Both the position numbers and the translations under genes were made by a program. This document shows, one piece after another, positions 1 to 6,392 of a stretch of DNA of 64,000 nt. Position 1 is the first letter of the stretch; every line of letters starts with the position of its first letter. Source of the stretch: Gillisia limnaea DSM 15749 (lineage in GTDB: Bacteria > Bacteroidota > Bacteroidia > Flavobacteriales > Flavobacteriaceae); the NCBI RefSeq assembly GCF_000243235.1, contig NZ_JH594606.1, forward strand, positions 2,228,572 to 2,292,571. The letters are read 5' to 3'. The notes beneath the pieces were generated by a model, which made no database searches, was not told the DNA's origin, and saw nothing but the letters and a program-made list of their open reading frames with translations.

Positions 1-70
1 ATTCTGCGAAGGGTTCTCTGTCAAAGAAAAAATCTAAAATGACATCGGTATCAATAAGAACATTTTCCAT
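1..70 (-). CDS. PIN-domain toxin, N-terminal fragment (runs off the window)
   Basis: Only the first 23 residues are inside the window. They read MENVLIDTDVILDFFFDREP and then FAE. The pattern LIDTDVILDF, with the first conserved aspartate of the active site, is the usual start of PIN-domain ribonucleases such as VapC-type toxins. The ATG (70-68) overlaps the stop codon of the upstream antitoxin gene by one base (TAATG), which is typical of translationally coupled toxin-antitoxin pairs. The rest of the catalytic site cannot be seen here, so activity cannot be judged. Confidence 0.8.
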   Translation of the reverse strand, partial: MENVLIDTDVILDFFFDREPFAE

Positions 71-321
71 TATAGATATTTTTCTTCTAAACGGTTTCTA
101 AGTTCTTTTTCGTAGTCCATATTTTTGGGCATTTTGAAAGATCCTTTCAAAGATTTCACTATAGGATTCAGTTTTTTACCCTTTTGTTTTTGTTCTTCTT
201 TTGTAAGCGCTTTTAAATAGTTTTCGATAATATCTGAAAGACTTTGATTTTTTTCTTTAGCGTAATTTTTTGCCCTTTTTATGATTTCTTGTTCTATTGT
301 TAATGTGAGTTTAGTATTCAT
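70..321 (-). CDS. Antitoxin of a PIN-type toxin-antitoxin module (DUF6364-like)
   Basis: An 83-residue protein starting MNTKLTLTIEQEIIKRAKNY. The N-terminal beta strand (KLTLTIE), the following helix and the segment SLSDIIENYLKAL resemble the ribbon-helix-helix-like antitoxins that accompany PIN toxins in Bacteroidota. The charged C-terminal half (KGSFKMPKNMDYEKELRNRL) would be the toxin-binding tail. I place the start at the ATG at 321; a GTG one codon upstream is also open. The gene abuts the PIN toxin with a one-base overlap. A TATTTTTG -7 box (348-355 on the minus strand) lies just upstream, with an inverted repeat beyond it that could be the autoregulatory operator. The family name is a judgement from the pattern. 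Confidence 0.8.
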   Translation of the reverse strand: MNTKLTLTIEQEIIKRAKNYAKEKNQSLSDIIENYLKALTKEEQKQKGKKLNPIVKSLKGSFKMPKNMDYEKELRNRLEEKYL

Positions 322-347
322 CACTTTTCAATTGAAAGTTATAAGGA

Positions 348-401
348 CAAAAATAAAGAAGAATTTCATTTATACGTGTTATTTTTTAATTATTAACACG
401 T
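348..401 (-). promoter_or_regulatory. Promoter and candidate operator of the toxin-antitoxin operon
   Basis: The minus strand carries TATTTTTG (348-355), a perfect Bacteroidota -7 box, 27 bases before the antitoxin ATG. An 8-base inverted repeat, ACGTGTTA (374-381) and TAACACGT (394-401), with a 12-base AT spacer, covers the place where the -33 element should be. Antitoxins commonly bind such palindromes to repress their own operon. The operator role is inferred. Confidence 0.5.
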
Positions 402-426
402 GTTGCAATCCGCTTGTCGCTAACTG

Positions 427-503
427 TGGCTTTAATTTCCTTTTGGCCGCTCTTACCATTCGGGTAGTATTTCATCGAAATTCTGGATATTTCTTGCTTT
501 GAC
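427..503. repeat. Degenerate dispersed intergenic repeat, copy 1
   Basis: This AT-rich stretch contains the core ATTTCATCGAAATTCTGGAT followed by a T-rich tail ending TTTGA. It is preceded by a GGCTTTAATTTCC block and an ATTCGGGTAG block. The same order of blocks recurs at 32656-32740 and 46976-47050, and the core alone at 26581-26630 and 32850-32898. No open frame is shared between copies. The function is unknown. Confidence 0.6.
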
Positions 504-741
504 TTATTTTATGAGCTTGCTTCGAGCTAACTGATTAATGAGCTCATATTTTAAGAATTTTATTTAAACACATAAGGCGTAAAATGATTATTGGTTTAAC
601 CTCCATGTTTTGTTAAATATGTCTGTTTTATGATTAATCTCATAAAAGTTTGGATTAAGCAATCAGGCTGGATTCATTATTTTTAAGGTGTCCTTTATTT
701 TTATGGGTTAACCCCAAAAATTTGCTTTCCCCAACTGCAAA
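504..741. other. Gene-free AT-rich spacer
   Basis: No coding frame with Bacteroidota-like codon use is visible. The notable element is an 8-base inverted repeat, TTTTATGA (626-633) and TCATAAAA (640-647), with a 6-base spacer. It could be an operator or a weak terminator. There is also a loose ATGAGCT/AGCTCAT pair (511-517, 541-547). I see no RNA gene. Confidence 0.5.
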
Positions 742-771
742 TTTGATTCTAAAGATTGGTTTTTACTTTTG
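742..771 (+). promoter_or_regulatory. Promoter of the P-type ATPase gene
   Basis: TTTG (742-745) and TACTTTTG (764-771) are separated by 18 bases, matching the Bacteroidota primary-sigma promoter form. Transcription would begin near 778, which leaves about 28 bases of leader before the ATG at 806. It also argues for ATG 806 over the TTG at 800. Confidence 0.75.
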
Positions 772-805
772 AAATTATACAGAAATATTCATAATTGAAT
801 TGAGA

Positions 806-3547
806 ATGAAAAAGCAGGATCAAATATCCGGGGAAGCATGGTACGCGATTGAAGATTCTGGAATTTTTGATAAGTTAAAAGCATCAAAAGGAGGCCTTTC
901 ACCGGAGGAGGTAAAATCCAGGCGGGAAATTTATGGGGAGAATAAACTTCCGGAGGGAAAGAAAGTCACCTTGTTGGAGATCATCCTTCATCAGCTGCTA
1001 AATCCGCTCATATTTATTCTTATTGCTGCTGCAATTGCTTCTGTTGCAATTGGGGAAGCTAAAGATGCAATTTTTATTTTTCTTGTTATTTTCATCAACA
1101 GTGCAGTTGGTACTTACCAGGAATACAATGCCGAAAAAAGTGCTGCTACATTGCAAAAACTTTTAAGGATTAAGGCGAGCGTGCGAAGGGAGGAAAAACA
1201 ACTGAAGATCCCTTCAGAAGAGCTGGTGCCGGGGGATGTTGTTTTATTGGAATCGGGAATTAAGGTTCCGGCAGATATTCGGATAATTGAATCTTCAGGC
1301 CTTGAAATAGATGAAAGTCTTTTAACCGGAGAATCTGTATCGGTAAAAAAGCAGTCTGGAACACTAAATAAAAACCTTGGTATCGCAGAACGTACCAACA
1401 TGGCATTTGCTGGATCAACCGTTTTATACGGACGCGGTTGGGGTTTGGTTGTTTCCACAGGTTTAGAAACCGAAGTTGGAAAGATTTCTAAGCACGTTAC
1501 AGAATCCGAGTCGGCGAAGCCACCGCTGGTCCAGCGTATGGAAAAATTCATCCAACAAATAGGCATCTTGATAATCGTGCTCAGTCTAATTATTGGGGGT
1601 ATGCTCCATATCCAGGGATTGGCTATAATGGATATTTTCTTTTTTGTAGTTGCCCTTGCAGTTTCAGCAATTCCTGAAGGTTTACCCGTAGCCTTAACAG
1701 TGGCCTTGTCTATTGCAGCCAAACGCATGGCAAAGCGCAATGTAATTGTGCGCAAACTGAATTCGGTTGAAAGCCTTGGTAGTTGTACCGTTATAGCCAG
1801 TGATAAAACAGGAACGCTCACAGTGAACGAACAAACTGCCAAAAGAGTGATTTTACCGGACGGAAGTATTTTAAACATACAGGGAGAAGGCTATAACGGA
1901 GATGGTAAAGTATTCCGGAAAAATGAACCTGATAAGGAAATACATTTTTCCGAAAACAGAGAGATACAAAAAATTTGCAGAATCGCAGTTTGTGCCAATG
2001 AAGCCAGCCTGACTAAAGAAAATAACCAATGGGTGCATTATGGTGACTCTATGGATGTCGCTTTATTGGGGATGAGCTACAAATTTGGATTAGATCCCGA
2101 AAATAGTTCTTCTGAAAAAGATCCTCCTGATTTAATTCCTTACGAATCGGAAAGAAAATTTTCCGCAGCATTCTGTAAAAACAATAATATCGATTTAAAG
2201 GGTGCTGTGGAAACCGTCCTTGATTTTTGTGATACCATGTCCATTGATGGTTCCCCTGTTGAACTTAACAGGAATTTTATTTTGGAGCAGGCCGATAAAT
2301 TGGCTAAACAAGGGTATAGGGTTCTTGCTTTTGCCAACAGGAAATGTCCCAATTATGAAAAGAAAAAAAATTATGAACCGGAAGATATTCCAAAACTCAC
2401 TTTTTATGGGCTCGTAGGGTTTATTGATCCATTGCGTAGGGAGGCCATTTTATCCGTCGAACAATGCAAGAAAGCAGGAATTAAGGTTATTATGATCACC
2501 GGAGACCATCCTTCAACAGCCAAAACACTTGCACGTGAATTGGGAATTGCCAATGAGGATACCATTGTGGTAAACGGGAAAATGCTCCTGGAAGCTAATT
2601 CACCAAATGCTAAGGCGTATAAGGACCTTGTGGCAGATTCTACGGTATTTGCAAGGGTGTCACCTTCTCAAAAACTGGAGATTGTGGGTGTTTTAATTGA
2701 TGAGGGAGAATTTGTGGCGGTGACCGGTGATGGAGTTAACGATGCCCCTGCTTTAAAAAGGGCAAATATCGGTGTAGCTATGGGTTCCGGCACCGATGTG
2801 GCAAAAGAAGTAGGATCGATGATTGTTGTAGACGATAATTTCTCTTCGATTGTAGCCGGGGTGGAAGAAGGGAGGTTTGCATATGATAATGTGAGGAAAG
2901 TGATTTATCTTCTTATTTCTACGGGAGCAGCAGAAGTAATTCTTTTTATTTGTTCGATCCTGGCGGGCCTTCCCTTACCCCTGCTTGCTGTGCAGCTACT
3001 TTGGCTTAATCTTGTAACCAATGGGATTCAGGATGTTGCCCTGGCTTTTGAGAAAGGAGAACCCGGAGCCATGATACGAAAACCAAGGAGTCCATCAGAG
3101 AAAATTTTTAATCCGTTAATGGTGAAGCAAACCTTGGTTTCCAGCGCTACAATAGCAACGATAGTTTTTGGATTATGGTATTGGATCAACACATATACTG
3201 AAATGGAAGAAACTCACGCCAGGAATCTAATTTTGCTGTTAATGGTATTCATGCAAAACTTTCATGTTTTTAATTGCCGTTCTGAAAGGGTTTCGGCCTT
3301 TAAAATACCCCTGAAAAAAAATATGATCCTGGTATTTGGTGTTCTTATGGCACAAGGCATCCACATCCTGAGTATGCAAATTCCGTTTATGCAAAATATC
3401 CTAAGAATTGAACCCATTAGTCTGAAAGAATGGTTTTATATTCTGCTTTTGGCGATCCCCATAATTTTGGTGATGGAACTATTTAAACTATTCAATGCCA
3501 AAAATGGCAAGCGAACCAAGGCAGTTGAAATAAATTCCCGGAATTGA
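806..3547 (+). CDS. P2-type cation-transporting ATPase (SERCA/PMR1-like)
   Basis: A 913-residue P-type ATPase, counting from ATG 806 (a TTG at 800 adds two residues). Visible parts in order: an N-terminal cation-ATPase segment, TM1-2, an actuator domain with LTGES near residue 175, PEGLP in TM4 (E291), the phosphorylation site DKTGT (D333), a nucleotide domain, the hinge TGDGVNDAP near 640, and TM5-10. The PEGLP glutamate is the Ca site residue of SERCA (E309). In TM5 the SERCA N768 position is Gly (G707) while E771 is kept (E710). In TM6 the signature is NLVTNG, so D800 is Asn (N739). It is therefore a P2 pump with an altered cation site. Calcium export is plausible but the ion is not proven. 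It has its own promoter and no co-transcribed neighbour. Confidence 0.93.
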   Translation: MKKQDQISGEAWYAIEDSGIFDKLKASKGGLSPEEVKSRREIYGENKLPEGKKVTLLEIILHQLLNPLIFILIAAAIASVAIGEAKDAIFIFLVIFINSAVGTYQEYNAEKSAATLQKLLRIKASVRREEKQLKIPSEELVPGDVVLLESGIKVPADIRIIESSGLEIDESLLTGESVSVKKQSGTLNKNLGIAERTNMAFAGSTVLYGRGWGLVVSTGLETEVGKISKHVTESESAKPPLVQRMEKFIQQIGILIIVLSLIIGGMLHIQGLAIMDIFFFVVALAVSAIPEGLPVALTVALSIAAKRMAKRNVIVRKLNSVESLGSCTVIASDKTGTLTVNEQTAKRVILPDGSILNIQGEGYNGDGKVFRKNEPDKEIHFSENREIQKICRIAVCANEASLTKENNQWVHYGDSMDVALLGMSYKFGLDPENSSSEKDPPDLIPYESERKFSAAFCKNNNIDLKGAVETVLDFCDTMSIDGSPVELNRNFILEQADKLAKQGYRVLAFANRKCPNYEKKKNYEPEDIPKLTFYGLVGFIDPLRREAILSVEQCKKAGIKVIMITGDHPSTAKTLARELGIANEDTIVVNGKMLLEANSPNAKAYKDLVADSTVFARVSPSQKLEIVGVLIDEGEFVAVTGDGVNDAPALKRANIGVAMGSGTDVAKEVGSMIVVDDNFSSIVAGVEEGRFAYDNVRKVIYLLISTGAAEVILFICSILAGLPLPLLAVQLLWLNLVTNGIQDVALAFEKGEPGAMIRKPRSPSEKIFNPLMVKQTLVSSATIATIVFGLWYWINTYTEMEETHARNLILLLMVFMQNFHVFNCRSERVSAFKIPLKKNMILVFGVLMAQGIHILSMQIPFMQNILRIEPISLKEWFYILLLAIPIILVMELFKLFNAKNGKRTKAVEINSRN

Positions 3548-3627
3548 TTCCAGATTTTATATATTACCACAAATCGAAAGGCCGTTGTCTTTCCGCTATC
3601 AATTTTAGAATAAAATAAAAGAGTGCT

Positions 3628-4242
3628 ATGTCGTTTAAAAAATTAAATATCCCATTAAAAGAAGCTTTGGAAAGGTTAGGCTATGAGAACCCACTCCCGT
3701 TTCAAAAAAAGGTTTTGTCTAAGATAAAAAGCGGGATGAACCTGTTTGGGATTGCTCCTGAAGGAAGTGGAAAAACCACAGCCTTGATTATAAGTGTGAT
3801 TCAAAAACTGGAAAGTGAGGCTTTTGAAGATGCTCCCCGTGCTATTATTGTCGTGAAAGATAAAGAAGCAGCCCTTGAACTTGAAGATACGTTTAAAATT
3901 TTTACAAGGTATATGGACTTGAGGGTTTACAGCGCTTATGATCAACCGGATCTGGATGTTCAAAAAGGGGATATTTACGAGGGAATGGATATTGTAATTG
4001 CAACGCCAAACAAATTATTTAGACTATTTAAGGCTACCGGGATCAATGTAAGTCAGTTAAAATTATTCATTGTGGACGATGCCGAGTTTCTTCTTAAAAA
4101 CAGCGCTTATAACGACCTTATTCGAATTCCACCGCATATCACAAAGTGTCAGTATTTGATATTTTCAACCGAATTCAATTCTAAGATCGAACGTTTAAAA
4201 GATTCATTTATGGCACATTCTGAAGAAGTAGTAATGAAATAA
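3628..4242 (+). CDS. Stand-alone RecA1-like domain of a DEAD-box helicase family protein
   Basis: A 204-residue protein carrying only the first RecA-like lobe of a DEAD-box helicase. The Q-motif region is recognisable (GYENPLPFQKKVL). Motif I is APEGSGKTT near residue 48, a TPxKL segment corresponds to motif Ib, and motif II reads VDDAE instead of DEAD. Motif III (SAT) appears as FSTEF. There is no second RecA lobe with motifs IV-VI, and the frame ends cleanly before an intergenic gap, so it does not look like a recent truncation. I recall similar short proteins from other flavobacteria. With one lobe it is unlikely to unwind RNA by itself. It may bind ATP or RNA, or partner another protein. 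Confidence 0.85.
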   Translation: MSFKKLNIPLKEALERLGYENPLPFQKKVLSKIKSGMNLFGIAPEGSGKTTALIISVIQKLESEAFEDAPRAIIVVKDKEAALELEDTFKIFTRYMDLRVYSAYDQPDLDVQKGDIYEGMDIVIATPNKLFRLFKATGINVSQLKLFIVDDAEFLLKNSAYNDLIRIPPHITKCQYLIFSTEFNSKIERLKDSFMAHSEEVVMK

Positions 4243-4368
4243 GATATTTTAAATTCGTTCCGCTAAAAACCAAATTACTTGCATTATTTTTCGGAATGAA
4301 ACTGTTTCGGAATTTATAAACAGAATTATTTCTGAAGCGATTTTTGGCAGTTACATCAAGTGTAAAGT

Positions 4369-4809
4369 ATGATCCGATTCCAGACCATTTTAATAGTATT
4401 AATACTGACTTCTATGACGACTCTAAGCGCACAGGACCTTTCTGTCCATAGGTGGGAAAACAGGTTTCTTATTCTTCTTACAGAAGATCCTGATGATATC
4501 CTTTATAAGAAACAGTTGGAAGAATTAAGCAACTGCCGAGAGGGGATGGAAGACCGGAAACTTATTGTTTACCATAGTACACGGGATAAATTCAGGAAGG
4601 GATTGGAAACCAAAGATGAGTGGCAAAATTCTATAGATATTTATAAAAAGTATAAAGAAAACAAATCGGGATTTCAGGTCCTGCTCATTGGGCTGGATGG
4701 CGGGGTAAAAATGGATCAATCTGAAATGATTACCTGTGAAAAACTTTTCGGTACCATAGATTCCATGCCAATGCGGAAAGCCGAAATGAGAAAAAATGAG
4801 AAAAGATAA
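4369..4809 (+). CDS. DUF4174 domain secreted protein
   Basis: A 146-residue protein with a signal peptide ending at TTLSAQ, so it is probably periplasmic. The mature part starts with HRWENRFLIL, runs through a thioredoxin-like alternation of strands and helices (DRKLIVYHSTR, FQVLLIGLDGGVK), and ends with the characteristic IDSMPMRKAEMRK. This pattern matches DUF4174. Members are small thioredoxin-fold-like proteins of unknown role, and no CxxC is present here. The start codon is ATG. The next gene begins 8 bases after its stop, so the two are probably co-transcribed. Confidence 0.88.
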   Translation: MIRFQTILIVLILTSMTTLSAQDLSVHRWENRFLILLTEDPDDILYKKQLEELSNCREGMEDRKLIVYHSTRDKFRKGLETKDEWQNSIDIYKKYKENKSGFQVLLIGLDGGVKMDQSEMITCEKLFGTIDSMPMRKAEMRKNEKR

Positions 4810-4817
4810 TTTCAATT

Positions 4818-5294
4818 ATGAAAGCCGCAACTGTAAGTCAGCTTAAAAAAGAACTTTCGTATCGTTCTCCGGAAGAAGTGTTGGAGATCTGCCTCAGACT
4901 CTCCAAATTCAAAAAGGAGAATAAGGAATTATTAACCTATTTGCTATTTGAATCTACCGATGAAGCTGGATATATTGAAAGTGTAAAAAATGAAATCGAT
5001 CTGGAATTTGAAAATATCAACACCAATACTTATTATTATATAAAAAAGAGTGTTAGAAAAATACTTCGAAGCATAAAAAAATACAGTCGGTATTCCCAAA
5101 AAAAGGAAACCGAAGTTGAATTACTGATCTATTTTTGTTCAAAATTAAAAACTTTTAAGCCTTCTATCTCAAGGAATACTACCCTTATGAATCTCTATAA
5201 GCGGCAATTGGATTTGGTTGAGAAGATCATTTCTACGCTACACGAAGACCTGCAATATGATTACAGGTTAGAATTGGAAAATCTGGCCAACTAA
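4818..5294 (+). CDS. Uncharacterised helical protein
   Basis: A 158-residue soluble protein with no signal peptide or membrane segment. It is strongly charged and apparently all-helical (KKELSYRSPEEVLEICLRLS at the start, repeated Lys/Glu-rich stretches, three consecutive tyrosines near 72-74). The helical hairpin-like pattern with many exposed charges could be a protein- or RNA-binding scaffold, but I do not recognise the family. It lies 8 bases downstream of the DUF4174 gene and shares its strand. Codon use looks like that of the neighbours, which supports a real gene. Confidence 0.75.
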   Translation: MKAATVSQLKKELSYRSPEEVLEICLRLSKFKKENKELLTYLLFESTDEAGYIESVKNEIDLEFENINTNTYYYIKKSVRKILRSIKKYSRYSQKKETEVELLIYFCSKLKTFKPSISRNTTLMNLYKRQLDLVEKIISTLHEDLQYDYRLELENLAN

Positions 5295-5452
5295 TGGATA
5301 CAGGTATTTCTAAGGAAAATCTTCAGGAAAATCTTTCCGGGTCTAATAGTGTTTCCTTAAATTTAGGTCACAAGCCTGTTTTGTAAGCTAAAGTCTAAAA
5401 GGGAGTTTTCGCTATTTAAACCATTTTTAAACTTTTTTCCTATCTTTAAGAG

Positions 5453-5800
5453 ATGCAGGAAGCTTGTATAGAGTGCGGAGAAAAAATTGTAGGCAGGATC
5501 GATAAAAAGTTCTGTGGCGACTACTGTCGGAATTCCTATAATAACAAGATGAATAAGGACCGGAATAATCTGGTTCGAAACGTAAATAACCGCCTACGCA
5601 AGAATTACAGGATCCTGGAAGAACTCAACCCTGTAGATAAAACAAAAACCAGCAGGACGAAGCTGCTGGCTAAGGGTTTTAGTTTCGATTATTTCACAAG
5701 CATCTACACGACAAAATCCGGCACTATATATTATTTCATTTATGACCAGGGCTATTTGCCTTTGGAAGGTGATTATTACGCATTGGTAAAACGGACTTAA
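5453..5800 (+). CDS. Small zinc-ribbon-like protein
   Basis: A 115-residue protein whose first 28 residues contain two cysteine pairs, CIECGE and FCGDYCR. This CxxC...CxxxC arrangement fits a single structural zinc site. A basic, Asn/Lys/Arg-rich helix follows (NKMNKDRNNLVRNVNNRLRK), and then a compact aromatic C-terminal half (FSFDYFTSIYTTKSG). The composition suggests nucleic-acid binding, but no named family is clear to me. Its stop codon is interleaved with that of the convergent CBS protein in the sequence TTAA (5797-5800). A TATCTTTA near 5441 may serve as its -7 box. Confidence 0.78.
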   Translation: MQEACIECGEKIVGRIDKKFCGDYCRNSYNNKMNKDRNNLVRNVNNRLRKNYRILEELNPVDKTKTSRTKLLAKGFSFDYFTSIYTTKSGTIYYFIYDQGYLPLEGDYYALVKRT

Positions 5801-6264
5801 CTATGCCAGTTTTGGCCACGTAATTTAAGTGCTGCACAGAGAATATCTTTTCGGCTTATTTGTCCAATCAACTTTCCGTTTTCAATAATAGGAAACCTTC
5901 TGCAATTGTGTTTGTAAAATAAAGAAGCACAATCAAAAATGCTTACGTTTTTATCTATGGTTGGAACATCGGTCTCCATATACTGTTCAACCTTCATATC
6001 TCCAATAGGCATATTATAATACCTGCTCTCTGATATTTGTTTCATACAATCGCCGTCAGAGATGATTCCCAACAGCTCATTGTTTTCATTTACCACAGGT
6101 GCACCGGAAATCTTATTTTTAATAAGGGTTTCCATCACCTCCACCACATAATGATCTTTTCTAAAGGTGATAAGATTTTCGCTCATATAATCCTTTACCT
6201 GGATGGAAGCGCTTTGAATTTTCTCCGGCTCCGCTCTTTTTCCCTCAAAACTTTTAATTCCCAT
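5797..6264 (-). CDS. CBS-domain pair protein
   Basis: A 155-residue protein made of two tandem CBS motifs. The first starts at YMSENLITFRKDHYVVEVME and contains GAPVVNENNELLGIISDGD. The second starts at YMETDVPTIDKNVSIFDCAS and contains RRFPIIENGKLIGQISRKDI. Paired CBS domains fold into a Bateman module that binds adenine nucleotides and regulates a partner enzyme or channel. No other domain is attached, so this is a free-standing sensor whose partner is unknown. A plain ATG start is used. It converges on the zinc-ribbon gene with a 4-base overlap. Confidence 0.93.
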   Translation of the reverse strand: MGIKSFEGKRAEPEKIQSASIQVKDYMSENLITFRKDHYVVEVMETLIKNKISGAPVVNENNELLGIISDGDCMKQISESRYYNMPIGDMKVEQYMETDVPTIDKNVSIFDCASLFYKHNCRRFPIIENGKLIGQISRKDILCAALKLRGQNWHS

Positions 6265-6392
6265 AACCCTAACATTTTGATTATTAATCTTTTGAATATA
6301 ACGAAAATTTTCCAGTTTTAGAAGAGGTGTATAAATTTATTTTATTCAGCTTAACTTATTTATCTTTAAACCTTAATAATTGTTCTCTTTTT

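Noticed and set aside
281-502. 73-codon plus-strand frame over the antitoxin start and repeat copy 1
   Set aside because: It overlaps the antitoxin on the other strand and the repeat. It has an odd composition (Cys, Phe and Ile rich) with no signal or domain.
1114-1878. 254-codon minus-strand frame within the P-type ATPase gene
   Set aside because: It is antisense to a clear enzyme gene, rich in Ser, Thr and Ile in the way shadow frames are, and has no domain.
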